Assembly (NCBI GenBank): GCA_010015655.1 | Contig: ML976689.1 | Location: forward strand, 614,294-678,293 | Reading direction: 5' to 3' | DNA: 64,000 nucleotides | From: Bimuria novae-zelandiae CBS 107.79 | Lineage: Eukaryota > Ascomycota > Dothideomycetes > Pleosporales > Didymosphaeriaceae | In this document: piece by piece, positions 22,784 to 34,775 of the stretch | Layout of the letters: each line of letters starts with the position of its first letter | How positions within the stretch are numbered: the stretch's first letter is position 1 | The notes under the pieces: model-generated | The model's input: the letters and a program-made list of their open reading frames with translations, nothing else | What the model was told of the DNA's origin: nothing | Databases searched by the model: none | Translations under genes and position numbers: made by a program

Positions 22784-23008
22784 ATGTATTCTTGGTTCGA
22801 GCAACACGAAAAGAAAGACCTCATCGACAAACCTTCTATTAAAGATGTACAAAAGCACCTCGATCGTTTCCGCACAGAGAACAGTTTCAATGGCTATATG
22901 GGATGCTCGGACGCAGGTATGTTTCTCTTACCAAATTTGTTTATCGGCCTGGCCTAATTCATTACAGTATACGATTACTATCGTCTAAGGTCCAATTCAA
23001 GAGAGTAG
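22784..23008 (+). CDS. Possible two-exon 57-aa gene or gene fragment
   Basis: Exon 1 (22784-22916) starts ATG and reads MYSWFEQHEKKDLIDKPSIK and onward. A 51-nt intron (22917-22967) has a GTATGT donor and a CATTACAG acceptor. Exon 2 (22968-23008) adds VYDYYRLRSNSRE and stops at TAG. The joined length is an exact multiple of three. The composition looks like real protein, but no family is recognised. The product is short and lies at the edge of the transposon block, so it may be the truncated start of a former gene. Confidence 0.35.
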
Positions 23009-23838
23009 TAGACGTTGAGAGAATGGACTCTCTTATGTTTTGGACTGTGGATTTTCTTCCGGTTGGTTTCATTTTGATTAAGTGCGTCGTGGTTGTTTGG
23101 TAATTTCTTTGTTATTTTTTTTAATTTTGAACTCCTTCAGTTGGATGAGTCACCTACAGTGAGCTTCATTGAATTAATGGAGAACTTTGGAGTATTTATG
23201 AATTCTCAGGACTCGTTCCTGTCATTAAGATGGTGCATGCTGGCGACGAGGTGGCAAAGGGTGGTTTGAGTCTACACTGTGATTTTTGAACGTGTGACCG
23301 CTCTTGTTGCTGCAACCATACCACATGGTACATCTATAGAAAAAGATATAACTAAAACATTACGTTTGCTGCAAGAAACATGAAGTGTACAAACGATAAA
23401 CAGTCAACTCCCGTCAAAGAACCTCCATTTGTGGAGTCACTCAACAGATTGCTATATTGGGAGAGCCTTCGAGTCAACAAGATCTTGTTCACAGCTAGGC
23501 TGACTTGTTTCCAAACCCTGTCTCCACACTCAAAATACCCAAAGAACAAAGGTCACTGCCCGAGCCACAGATACAAAGCTTTTGCCTTTGTAGATGATTG
23601 TTTCAATCCCACTCTTACTTGCTCTATAACATCATCCTTCCCCATTTGTTCAACTTCTCTCAACACGCTCACGTAACTACTGCAGACATTTACCTACAGC
23701 AAATTCAACGTACGCATATACCTTAGCCTTCATCCAACCTTCGGAACGGTCGATCTAACTGCGCATTAAAGTGAAGCTATCATTCTTCCGCGTAATTATC
23801 TTACTCTTGCCCCTCCACCCGATCAACTTCAGCAAAAC
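23009..23838. other. Gene-free stretch
   Basis: Short open frames occur on both strands (the longest is 98 codons at 23380-23676), without recognisable domains or paired splice sites. The last part is pyrimidine-rich and leads into the ATG at 23839, as a fungal promoter would. Confidence 0.4.
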
Positions 23839-24649
23839 ATGGCACAATACAACGGGTATGAAAATTTACCCTCCGCAAGACACGACGGCCAAGTTATCAG
23901 CGGAGCGCATCGCTCTCCACCTACCTTTTTATTAACATCTGGTCACGCACCGTGCAGCTATAACAATGCATACCCAGCCGCTACGGGCAACGCGCACCGA
24001 GTGAAGATGCGCGACGAGAAACTAATAGGAAAACCTGAGGTACAACTCACGGGAGAATACCTTCACAAGGCCCAAATGGCTCAGGTAGAGAGCACGTGGG
24101 AAATACTTGGCAGGTTGGTGCTGAAGAGCAAGCCGCTCATGCTCGAGCCGCTTACGCTCGAGCGAATTATGGACACCCAAGTTATGGCCCGCCGTCTATG
24201 GGGTATCCCGCTCAAAATTATCACCCTCAATGTTACCCCTCTTAAGCCTACCCTCTTAAGGTTATCCCGCCTACGGTTATTCCCCTTAAGCCTATGGGGC
24301 TCCAAACTACCCGCCACAAAACTATCCGCATCCAGGTTACGGGCAGCCAGATCATGCACCACCACCCTATACAGAGAGACAGCAAGAACCTGTGAAAGCC
24401 TCTATGGGTATTGCATACACGGAAAAGAACATGCTTACCTATAAGGAATAGATTGAAGGTTCCGTAGGCACCGAGGTTGTTGCTCGACTTGAACATGCAT
24501 TCGCAGTGCCTGATGGTTATGAACGGTTGAATTGGGATGCTGGGGAATGTTACTTTGCGTATGAGAGGTGCGAGGTGCTTACTAGACAGCCAGTGGTTTT
24601 TGATGCACAGTTTCCTGGGTCAAATTTGTATTTCGATCTTGTACCGTAA
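23839..24649 (+). pseudogene. Disabled gene with Tyr/Pro/Gln pentapeptide repeats
   Basis: Exon 1 (23839-24039) begins MAQYNGYENL. A plausible 74-nt intron (24040-24113) joins GKPE to VGAEEQ in phase 0. A Tyr/Pro/Gly-rich repeat region built on 15-nt units follows (NYGHPSYGPPSMGYPAQNY, later NYPPQNYPHPGYGQPD). It is broken by a TAA near 24245 and by a frameshift near 24290. The C-terminal part reads APPPYTERQQEPVKASMG, then a TAG within TYKE/IEGSV, then VVARLEHAFAVPDGYERLNW to TAA at 24647. The TAG could be a former CAG. No family recognised. Confidence 0.5.
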
Positions 24650-27322
24650 TCTTGCCGTTTGTACTTTGCGTCCTTTTCTCTACGAGTTTTCCGTACCTCC
24701 TTTTGTATATCTTGTATGCTAGTGCAAAAGGTGACCCCTTCTTGCACAACGCCCAGTGCTGGTGCTGACCTTTCCCTGGAAGCTCATTGCGGATTTCATA
24801 TCCGTTTCGCTTGATGTCCTTGTGCATCTGCTCCTGTCGGAGGATAATATCCCGAGGCATTCATCCCATGCACTCAGCAACAAACGCATCCCACCTCTTA
24901 TGATGTCTGTTTTCCAGCGCCGAAAATACCGGACGCACAACATACTCTAACCCCCTACTCTCACCCACCACGCAAGAACATCTACCAGGATGCACTCGCT
25001 CACATGAGCAGAAGAAGTTGTTCAAAAGCCCTCCTCTCAGCCAATGACACGCCCCACGGCCAGAAAAACCCTTGACCTGCTGCACGTCAATAAGGGACAT
25101 GAGGCTCCGTCTGCACCCAAGCCCTCGCTAGCAGAATAAGCGGTGGAAAAACACTTTTCTGCGCCCGTGCTCGCCCGTCTAGTTTGCGAACCGTTAGACC
25201 CACTTAAATGACGGACTGCATCCTGGTAACGAGAGACGATGAACCGGATTGCGCAAATTACACATTGAACATGTACACGTTCGAGTGTTGTTTGCGGAAT
25301 GAGGACGGTGCAGCGCTGCCGGCAATTTAGGCTTAAGACGGACGTTAAGCTGCCGAACAGGCAGAGTGCCTGTCCAGCACGTTGTGCGCGGGAAAGCTGG
25401 GGATCTGGGGTACATCTTAAGCGATGCGATGCTGGCTATAACTGCTACCTGCAGCGTGTTTTGCTGGGCCGGTGTGGCCGATGAGAATATCCGGGGTACT
25501 GAGGTGCATGATACGGATACGAAAATGCTAGAATGAGCGGTTCTGGAGTGAGATGATGTTGGTCGGAAGTCGTTCTGCGACTGCATCGGGTCGGTCCTTG
25601 CATTCTCACGAGGGTGCTAACTCGAACGAGGAAGGAACGAGGCCGGTATCGGACATTTCAAGGAAACCACGATCCCTTGTCTGTGCGATTGACGCGGGGT
25701 AGGTAGTCGTACGAAATTCTGTTGCATTTCTTGGACTGATATGGTGAGTGTTTTTCCTCCGCCATTGTGTTTCGCGATTCTGAATGAGGCTGAGGGCGGT
25801 GAATGATAAGAATCGGTGCTTTGCCGGCACTGCAACCTCGGAATGGTCTTCGACTTTTGCAGAGTTTCTCCGTTCTTTCGTTGCATGATCGACAGACATG
25901 ATGAGGGCAGTTCTCGACTGGACCTGTGGGGAATGACGTTGGGCAGATGATTGTACGAATCTCGAGCCTGGTGTACAGCGCACAGCGGTGCACGACAGGT
26001 GACGGCCAATGACAGCGTGGGTCTGTCGCACACAAGATGAATGCTGGAGTCTTTTCTACTTTTCTAGGAAGGCGAGCATGACGCGGAACCTGCACAGAGC
26101 CGTTTCACTGATAATGGCCCCTGCGTACCGGAAAACGGTTCAGACGATAGTGAAATGTTGTCGGTTGATGGAGGATGCATGCATGACTTCCGACCGGGGT
26201 CCCGTCCACTCCTCCCCAACCTTCACTCTAAGGTGTCTGATATTAAGTTTGTTGGGCGTATCCGGGTGTTGGCGGATCCGGGCTGCACTCACACTCTGAC
26301 TGAGCCTACTTGTTTACCGCCATCTGGCCTGGGCAATATTGCATGTGACGGGCAGGGTGAGGCGATGCTGGAGTGCGACCATGTCTGCCGAATCATATTC
26401 TGATCGATATCGATATCTGATCCCACACTTTGCATGGGCCAGACATATTGTACGCATCTTAAACAGGAAAGGCATCGAATCAGGCTGCAGCTGCAGTAAG
26501 ACGTAAGCGAGTGAATGCGAAGGCCTATGATACAACCGGGGCATCCTGGCGGGTGAACTGCGCGTGCGGGTAGGGATACAGACCGTTTACAGTCTGACCA
26601 ACGCGGTGACGGTCGCTGACGGGCACAGTGGATGTGATGAGCGCAGAGGAGGAGGAAGAAGCTGCCACCGATCACAGCGTGTCATCCCCAAGCAGCAGGA
26701 CGGGAGGGAGGAAGGGACCACCCGCCCGCCTGCTGACAAGTCTCCGGTCGCAAAAGGAATATGATTGTATACGATGCACTTGAACCGCTTCCCGCATCCC
26801 TTCACCGCCATTGTATAACTAAGCAGTTGCTAGCCCTGCCCGTTGAGATCCACTACCTCGACCCACGCCGAACCCCTCGCAGCCTCGACAATCTCGCCGC
26901 ACGCGACACACAAGCTCCAGTGGCTCGCATGCAGATCCCCCTCGACGACGGCCCTATCCCACCCGCGCCCTGACGTGACGATACCTGCGCAGCCTCCACG
27001 CGACGAAGCCGGGCCCGGAGCCGCTTTTGGGTCCTGCCGCGCTCCTCGGTCGCGTCGAAGCCTCATCTACCCATCGTGACCCGCCCGCCCGCGCCTGCCA
27101 TGGGCTGCCCACGCCCGACGCTCCCCCAAGTCGCTCGCCAGGCCTTCTACTACGGCTTCCTCAACAACTGCTGACCTCGTCTCTCGCGTAAAGCTCAAAA
27201 GCTGGCTCTTGTATTGCTGTACGCATTCTCGCCGTCCGCATAGTACTTCTCTTCGATCTTGTCCATCCTGGGGTTACACACCAGCGATTGACTGACCTGT
27301 ACACGAGGGCTCATATGGCTCG
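24650..27322. other. 2.7-kb intergenic region, no gene recognised
   Basis: Open frames on the minus strand (25194-25586, 25606-26095 in three overlapping frames, 26289-26675) are chance-like and lack domains or a consistent frame. The final 400 bp are C-rich and probably hold the promoter and 5' leader of the next gene. Confidence 0.4.
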
Positions 27323-30300
27323 ATGCGCCCGGTAGGAGACATGCTCGGCCAGTTCTTTCGCAAGGGCGCCCAAGCGCACCCGTCACCGGCCACGACGCTT
27401 GATTCCGCCACCGAAGAGTCTCACACGCGACACCTGCTCTATCCCGAAACGAGCACCCTCTACCACCCCGACGGCCAGCCATACCCGCTGCATGGAGCCG
27501 TTCTCTCACTCGGCACCGCCCACGACGGGCCGCTGCCCGAGATCGACCTCGACTTTCCACGCGACTGCCGCATTCTCATCGCCCAAGATGAAGCCAAGGG
27601 CAACAACCGGACCATCCTGTTCGATTCGAAGCCGAGCCCGCCCCGCGCAGAGTCACCGACGCAGTCAAATGCACGCTCACGAGCATTTGGTGGACAGGGC
27701 AGCGCGAACACCGTGGGGCCCTCGTTCGGGGGCACGCATGCGCGCCGTTCGTCACTGGTGCCCGAGTCCACTCCACGATCTCCCACCGTCTCCGCTTTTA
27801 CGCGCTCGCGCACCCGCGGCAACTCCATCTCGTCCATGCCAAACATCGACGAGCACGCGCAGACACAGGCCAAGATACAGGCCAAGACGGGCGACTCCAC
27901 CGACCTAGTCAACATGGCTTTGGAATGCATGTTCGGAAACACGCCCATGGACTATCGAGGAAACTCCAACAAGATCCACATCGTTCCGCTGGAGTCAAAG
28001 ACAGTTGACCCAACTGCTACTATTCCGACGGTGCAGGATGGCACAAACTCACTGGGACGATCGGAAGGCCTTCGACGTAGGAGTCACTTGGCCAAATCCT
28101 ATACGCCTGGCAATATTCCAGCAGAATTGGCAGCCAGCGAGAGCAGCGCTACGACCTCGAGGGAGCCCAGGAGACGTACCATCTTCATTACCCGCATGTT
28201 CTCCGTCACCATTCCCGACGACGACCAAGACACATCCAACATGCGCACTCCTACGCCGCAGAGCTCTGTTGGCGCAGGTAATGGCTTTCCTTTCCCGAGC
28301 CCAGGTGCCAGAGGCTCTCCGAGATTGCCGCCATCTCGCAAAAGTCCCATGTACGCGATTACTATCATTCTGCACCTCCCAATTGGCAGTCCCTCTTCAA
28401 CGCTGCGACCACCTTCTCGGCCCGGTCAAACCAGAATGAACTACTTATCCACTTCTGTGCCCGGGAACGACTCGCTGGGCTCATCGCTGGACTCAGATCG
28501 CCGAGCCGGATGGGCATTGATCGATTCCAACTTTGGTGTGGACTCGTTGCTGTCCATGGCCCTTAGTAGTGATGTGGACGATCGTGTGGATGTCATTGGT
28601 CAACATTGGGACGTTATCGTGCGAACACTCACCAGCCTTCAGTTCGTTGTTCAGGAGAAGATCTTGGCTCATCTGAAGACCGCACAGGCAACCGCCGTGC
28701 CCATACTGCACCAGCCCCGGGTCGGTTCGTCTCGATCAAGCTTGCGAAGTATTCCCGTCCCACCCGTGCGCCGGGTCGTAGCAATCCAACCCAATGCTCT
28801 GATGGGCGATGCCGACATCAAGAAGGCAGTCGAGCTTGCTGGAGGTCGTGTCGTGAGTGGAATGCGCATACCGCGTGTCATGACAGGCCAGGGTAAATGG
28901 GGCGTCTGGCGCGAGGAAGCCCGGTGGCTTGGGAGATGGGCAGGTGGAAAAGAGGAGAACTTCTTCTTTTTCATCCTACTGACTGCTTTCCTGGGCAATC
29001 ATACCGAATGGCTCAATATGCTTTGCCCGAAAGTACATCGCAGGCGTCATCGAGAACAGCACAAAGTCAATGCAGGCGATAACCTCATCATTCCAAACCG
29101 AACTGTCATTGTATCTCCGGACAAGATGGCGGCACGTCGGCTGATCTTCCTCCTGGCGGCCTTCCTCCCGCCTAGCTCTTTGAATTCTTACGACGCCTCT
29201 TCCATGCGCCCAAGCACCTCGGCTTCCTTGCGCGGGTATTCGCAGTCACCACCAACAAATATGCCACTGTCCCGCAAACAGTCCCTACGTCGGCAGATCA
29301 ACCGCCGGCCTCGTGGTAAAGAGAGCCAGGCCAATATACGACTCCCGCCTCCTACTCTCAATATCGCGGATCCTCCCAACCCTGACTCGCCAAGTAAACG
29401 CACGGATTCGGCTGTAGTCGAAATTCAAGAAATGCCGCAGCACTCTCGCCGTTCGTCGTCGCATTCTATACGCACAAGCTTAGTAATGCCGTCTATGTCT
29501 GACAGTGTCTCCCTCACAAAAACCACAAGCGCTACTGCATCTACCGCTGCATCTAACAATGACGCCCCGGTGCCGTACTTCGCTCTTCCGAGGACAAGGT
29601 CTGGACCGATACCTGATTGTAGACCTGAAAGTAGCGATAGCCTAGCCTCTACAAACTTGATGACCACACTGCAAAGAAGCGGTACAGGGCACGCGAGTAA
29701 CCCTAGCACCGAGTCTGGCAATAGCCGGTGGAGCGGTTTCATGAGTTTATGGGGAGGCAGACGCTCTTCTACGGACCAAAGCGAATACCTACAGTCTACC
29801 GACGATGGTCTAGGTGTCGTAGGATCATCCTATAGGAGTCCGGAGCGGCCGAAATCCCAATTGGAGCAAATGGTTCAGGAGGTGACGGTGGACGACAGTT
29901 TCTTTGGCGAGCACGGATCTTTCGATGCGTCCGCTAGCAACACCTTCACTACTGGTGAACACTTACCGGTCACTTATCCGAATGGGACCAGTGGTGTGCC
30001 TGCTTCCGCCGCACGGCCGATTCCAGAGCGTCCGAAAACGTTCGATAGCGCATTGAAACTCTCCGTCAACGAGAAAGACGGGGTGATCGACGTTGATATT
30101 CCACTGCCCGACTTTGGCTCGCCACTCCAGTCTCCACTGTTAGGAGGCTGTGGATCAGCTCCCAGTCAGCAGGGATCCAGTTATGGTGAATCATCGATTC
30201 TATCGATGCCTTACTGCGAGCCAGAGCAGACAGTGAACGCGGCCGGCTGGCTGAAGCAATTCCACCCGGATTTTGCAGTTCAGGCTATTAGGCCTTATAG

Positions 30301-30991
30301 CGAGCTTGAGCGCGATATAAAAAGAGCTATGAGCTCTGAGCCTAGTCCGATTACTTCGGCTACTACTCCGACTGTTGAGCAAGGCCCACTTGAGAAATGG
30401 ATAGATGTTTGCTCGGCGCTTGTTGCGGATACTCGCACGTTCAGCATCAAGCGTATTAGCTTGCGGAGACTCATTCGACTAATTCCGACACCCTCCTATC
30501 AAGCACCTGTCATGACGCCTGCTATCTCGGGTATGACACCCACGCGATCGCAGTACGGCAATCCCTACAGCACCGGACCTGCCGCACCGATGATGAGTGA
30601 AGTACACCTGGCGGAGAAGTTCATTGAGGAGCCAATCATGGATTTTGATGCGACACTCATCGATGCTGTTGATCGTGTCTTATCGCAGTCAGGTCAAGGG
30701 TCTCGTGCTCAATCTGCCAGTTCTTCCCGATCAAGCTCTCGTCGAGGAAGGCGTGACACCCGTGCTGCATCCGATGCAACAACACCGCACGTGGAAGTCC
30801 CGCAGACCGATTGCAAAACCGTCATCTTCGATGCACTCGAGATCGTAGTGAGAGACGTGACGGCTGAGCGCGGTACGGGGGATGAAGCAAAAGACGATGC
30901 AGCGGCAGCTAGGAGACGTGGCGTTGCTAGAACTGCAACGGACTCGTCTCTGAAGGAAGGCATACGACGATGGCTTGCCGAAGTGGAATGA
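27323..30991 (+). CDS. LST4: LST4/FNIP-like (folliculin-interacting) protein
   Basis: Probable partner of Lst7/folliculin at the vacuole. The Lst4-Lst7 complex is a GAP for Gtr2 (RagC/D) and promotes amino-acid-dependent TORC1 activation. It is a single open frame of 1222 codons. The start may instead be the second ATG at 27341 (MLGQFFRKG), which matches how fungal members usually begin. Visible features are an N-terminal longin-like part with HLLYPETSTLYHPDG (about 40), the FNIP signature MALECMFGNTPMDYRGNSNK (about 197-216), and RRTIFITRMFSVTIPDDD (about 283). A DENN-like core runs from about 480 to 625 (NFFFFILLTAFLGNHTEWLN, then MAARRLIFLLAAFLP). Long Ser/Pro-rich disordered segments separate them. 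Assigned from motifs rather than alignment. Confidence 0.8.
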   Translation: MRPVGDMLGQFFRKGAQAHPSPATTLDSATEESHTRHLLYPETSTLYHPDGQPYPLHGAVLSLGTAHDGPLPEIDLDFPRDCRILIAQDEAKGNNRTILFDSKPSPPRAESPTQSNARSRAFGGQGSANTVGPSFGGTHARRSSLVPESTPRSPTVSAFTRSRTRGNSISSMPNIDEHAQTQAKIQAKTGDSTDLVNMALECMFGNTPMDYRGNSNKIHIVPLESKTVDPTATIPTVQDGTNSLGRSEGLRRRSHLAKSYTPGNIPAELAASESSATTSREPRRRTIFITRMFSVTIPDDDQDTSNMRTPTPQSSVGAGNGFPFPSPGARGSPRLPPSRKSPMYAITIILHLPIGSPSSTLRPPSRPGQTRMNYLSTSVPGNDSLGSSLDSDRRAGWALIDSNFGVDSLLSMALSSDVDDRVDVIGQHWDVIVRTLTSLQFVVQEKILAHLKTAQATAVPILHQPRVGSSRSSLRSIPVPPVRRVVAIQPNALMGDADIKKAVELAGGRVVSGMRIPRVMTGQGKWGVWREEARWLGRWAGGKEENFFFFILLTAFLGNHTEWLNMLCPKVHRRRHREQHKVNAGDNLIIPNRTVIVSPDKMAARRLIFLLAAFLPPSSLNSYDASSMRPSTSASLRGYSQSPPTNMPLSRKQSLRRQINRRPRGKESQANIRLPPPTLNIADPPNPDSPSKRTDSAVVEIQEMPQHSRRSSSHSIRTSLVMPSMSDSVSLTKTTSATASTAASNNDAPVPYFALPRTRSGPIPDCRPESSDSLASTNLMTTLQRSGTGHASNPSTESGNSRWSGFMSLWGGRRSSTDQSEYLQSTDDGLGVVGSSYRSPERPKSQLEQMVQEVTVDDSFFGEHGSFDASASNTFTTGEHLPVTYPNGTSGVPASAARPIPERPKTFDSALKLSVNEKDGVIDVDIPLPDFGSPLQSPLLGGCGSAPSQQGSSYGESSILSMPYCEPEQTVNAAGWLKQFHPDFAVQAIRPYSELERDIKRAMSSEPSPITSATTPTVEQGPLEKWIDVCSALVADTRTFSIKRISLRRLIRLIPTPSYQAPVMTPAISGMTPTRSQYGNPYSTGPAAPMMSEVHLAEKFIEEPIMDFDATLIDAVDRVLSQSGQGSRAQSASSSRSSSRRGRRDTRAASDATTPHVEVPQTDCKTVIFDALEIVVRDVTAERGTGDEAKDDAAAARRRGVARTATDSSLKEGIRRWLAEVE

Positions 30992-33900
30992 AAACACCAC
31001 CTTGCCTGTTCATGCAACTGCGCGGTGGTTTGCCTCGAGATTCCCCACTGACCCGCTGCCCTATTCTCAACCACGATGTATCATATGGGTAATGTCAACA
31101 CGCTTATCTGTTATTTGCACATTCATCCTCGAGACCACTTGGCAACCACATGTGCGAGCACACAACTTCTGGTCCCCGTTCCTTATATTGTTCAGTCATT
31201 GTGTTTCAGCGGGCGTTCGGTGCAGGAAATCTGCTATTCATGAACTCCGGGTCGATATCCACTGGGCGGCTGTTCTGATATCGTGTCATCGCTAGAATTT
31301 CTCTTTCGCGTCACCCAAATGGGTTCTGCGAGCGGTAATAATACTCAGTCACTTATAGAATCGCTGTCTTGTCTTATCGTGCCATCCGCTCTTCAGGCTT
31401 GCAGTTGGGCAATTGCGCTTGGGCACGGGGAAGCTACGGGGCCGGGGGCGAGTGTCGCTTCCTCAACACCGATGTACCTCTCATTGCGGCATCACAGTTC
31501 GTTTTGTGGAGCATTGCTCTTATTCCGCCGGTCTCAACGCCAGTACTGAGTCAGCCGCAAGCGATGGGGCCGGTAGCCACACCGAGGCGCCCTGCACTTT
31601 CCGTATTCATCTCGGCCTCCGACATCCCGACAGAATTTCCACGTACCGTACCCCCCAGATAGATTGGTTTGGGTATAACAAGAAGTTCAGGCCATCACTC
31701 ACATTACCTAGTCGTGGCCGTTATTAGGCGACCCTCGGGTGTCACCCCCCGGCTGGAGACCGCATCTAAGGCTCGGACTCCGGAGGGCACCTTGCTCCAG
31801 GGCTCGCTCGCGATCACAAATCGAACTCTTCCGCATATGCTGCGCCAGTATTTTCGTTTTCCATCGCAGCCATCAATGTATCCGCATGGGCCATTAGCAG
31901 CCGAGGGGATCTACTAGTCCATGTCTACGATAAGTGACTGTAGTATCGGGTGCGTCCTCTACCAAAGGGTGCATACCTCGGTTGCTCGGCTTCCATTTGC
32001 AACCAATCCACTACATGATCATACAAGGCACAGAAGCGCTGATGGAGCTTGCAGGCAAATCAAAATAGTGTCAAACTAAGCGATGACAGGCAAAGGAGCA
32101 TCAGGGAAACCGCATCAGAGCGACTGCATCTCCGCCCCAGGACCGCACCCTACCCTAGCAATGTTGTCACCACTAGACCTTTGCCCCACTCCAAGAAAAG
32201 CCGACCGACATTAGGAATGTCATTCCAAATCGGCCAAGACAATCTCTTCTGCACCAAATGTGACGGGCTCCTGGACATTGTTAAACGGACTCATCTGTCC
32301 TTGCAACAAACTCCTGTCGAGGCGCAGACGCTACTACCAGAATACGTCAGCTGGCCATTCGCTCGTCTTTTAGATGTACTATTTGCCGAACGAGTGGTTT
32401 GTCTTGTGTACCTCGCTGGAAATAGACATTCCGGAGATGGAAGGAAGCCTCGCCCCAGCTGACTACACAGTACCTCTCAGTCTCAAACTTGTTGATCAGC
32501 ATGCATAAACGTTGCTGTGCGAGCGACACCTAAACTACGCACAGAACAAAGGCGTTTGCCCACCTTCATGGAACTACTCAGAATAGCGTAACGCGTAACG
32601 GTGTACGGGCGTTACGCGTATGGACTTTGAGATCCCGCTGTGAGATTTCCCAGGTTGGGGGCAAGCGAATCTCACCTGCTCAGACCTCTTCTGCGTCCTC
32701 GGTACTGGACCCCTGTCAGCCCTACATTTCCCGGGTCGCTATATTGGGCCTGACGGTCGGTGTCGACCACGTCGTATCACCGAAAACGACAACGTTGCTC
32801 GATAGGTCCAATAACATGTCATACAGGTACTCTTGCATGGCTTGACAGATTCAAAGACTGTATTGAGCCGCGAGACGCGTCGTACATACGCACAGGTACT
32901 GTTCGGACCGTTCACAACAAACGTTCTTACGCAGCGCATACGGCAAGCTTCCCGTCTCAAGGTCTGACAGCGACCGAGTGAGACAGTGACGGGGTAGTAA
33001 GCTTGCGGATCTGCGCCCTGTGACGGCACTCAAGGTGTACAATCAAATATCCTGGCAAACCGCAAGCATTCTCCATGGAGCTCAATGCAGCAAGAAAACA
33101 GATCCCCGAAATCTTTCTTGGTTAGATCGAATTCCCATTTGGAATTTTACGTTACCAGGGTCATTTCGCCAGGGACTCTCATAATACCGTATTCGCTGAA
33201 TGCACTCTCGTAGCGGCGCCTCCGATGTTAATCGATAGCTTTCCGCACACTGCTGTGAGCACCTCGCGTCCATGACTACGCAAGGAATCCACGCCCCCAA
33301 ACAATCCTTCGGCACTGCGGATAGCGTACGCGAGTCGTCCATCAGAGGCTCCATGGCAAGGGTCGAGCAGATCAGTCTCAGTGCTTTCCGAGGACTCAAC
33401 GAGCCACTCGTGACCTCCTCTATGGCTTCTTCTGTCGCGTCAGGTTCAGCGCATTGGAACGCCTACAAACAAACCTGTTTGCTTTCTCTTCTATACCGGA
33501 CATGGGTTCTGGCACAGAGTATGCGTGACATGCCATACCACTATGACATATATTCTTGGCACCTTCGCAGCTTCTCCAAGCCACGACTACTATGACATGA
33601 CTATGGTAAATCAAACTCAAACCACGTCTGGGCCTGCTCAAGACTTGTGCCAGTGGCCTGACCCGTGTTGGCGCCTCATGCAGATGCGGGAGTATGCACG
33701 CGATGTCTCACGCATGCCCGAGAAGACCTCACCCCTGCGCGCTACACCGTGAATTCGCACGACTCAAGCGTAAAGCGCATATTCCCAGCTAAAACATTGA
33801 GTACAAATCCGGTGACATGCTTTCTAGAGATACGGCGGACAGCATCCGCGCGTACGACACGCAATGAGTAAGTGAGTGAATCAGTTGCCTGAACATCTTT

Positions 33901-34775
33901 TTCGAAAATCATCTCATCATGCGGAACGCACAGCCTCGTGATAAACATATACAGACCCCCGAACTGGTCCGCGCGGATGGCCAGTGCCAGGATCGGGTAT
34001 GTAATAACACAACAGCACAAGCCACGATCCTGGCGATCCTGGCGATCCTTCCACGCCCGATGGCTCAACCTCATTCTTATATCACACATGCTATTTGTGA
34101 AACGTTCGGGCGACGAACGTGTTACCTGCAGCGTGATATGATTTTCTGCGGATTACTCCGACATGGGTATCTGTCTGTATGTTCACCAAAAACCTCCTTA
34201 CGCTGTTCTCCGTCTGTTTTTCTCAAGCGAAAACATTTTGCAGTATCGAAATCGCGCAGGGAAATATTGACCTTTGGGTCGGGGAGGTTGCGTTGTTCGT
34301 ACATGAATATCTGTATCCTGTTTGCATCCTCCGTTCTGGTGCTGTGCTGTGCTCCGAGCATTGCTCCAAGCCCTTCACTTCGTATCGATATGCTAAAACT
34401 GCCTTGCGCCGTTTTTCGGCATTTCTGGCACAAGCATTGCAGCATATACACTATACACGGTGCAAGGGTAAAGAATATACACTCTTTTGTCTGATTTGCG
34501 TTGTTGTTCGTCCATGGGTATCTGTATATTTTCGCACCCTCCGTCTCGTCTCATGCTGTGCCTCCCCCAGGTGCGTACCGGCTCATCTTCCGCGGACCAA
34601 TGTGCGCACCCCCACACCAAAAGCCGCCTTGCGCCGTTTCCTGCCGTTTCAACAGAACAACTGCGTTACCTGCAGTTACCGGCAGTATGTATTATACAAG
34701 GATATACTCCGCCAACCCATCGCATTGGTTACGTGCCGAACTCCTCCATCTCGCAAATTCGTACAACCCGCACGC
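30992..34775. other. 3.8-kb region with no convincing gene
   Basis: GC content is normal and RIP is not obvious. Open frames up to 191 codons overlap each other on both strands and show no domain. It contains a strong inverted repeat (32586-32617), a triple 9-bp repeat (ctggcgatc, about 34029-34053) and an imperfect duplication with a period near 210 bp (copies near 34288 and 34496). Confidence 0.45.
32586..32617. repeat. Inverted repeat with ACGCGT cores
   Basis: GCGTAACGC (32586-32594) is perfectly inverted at 32609-32617 (GCGTTACGC). A register-shifted pair (ACGCGTAAC/GTTACGCGT) also fits. Each arm contains ACGCGT, which matches the MluI cell-cycle box (MBF site) known in fungi. No gene start lies nearby, so a regulatory role is speculative. 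Confidence 0.6.

Noticed and set aside
25606..26095. Three overlapping minus-strand ORFs of 138-145 codons
   Set aside because: All three frames are open over the same bases, which indicates composition rather than coding. No motif or splice structure supports any of them.
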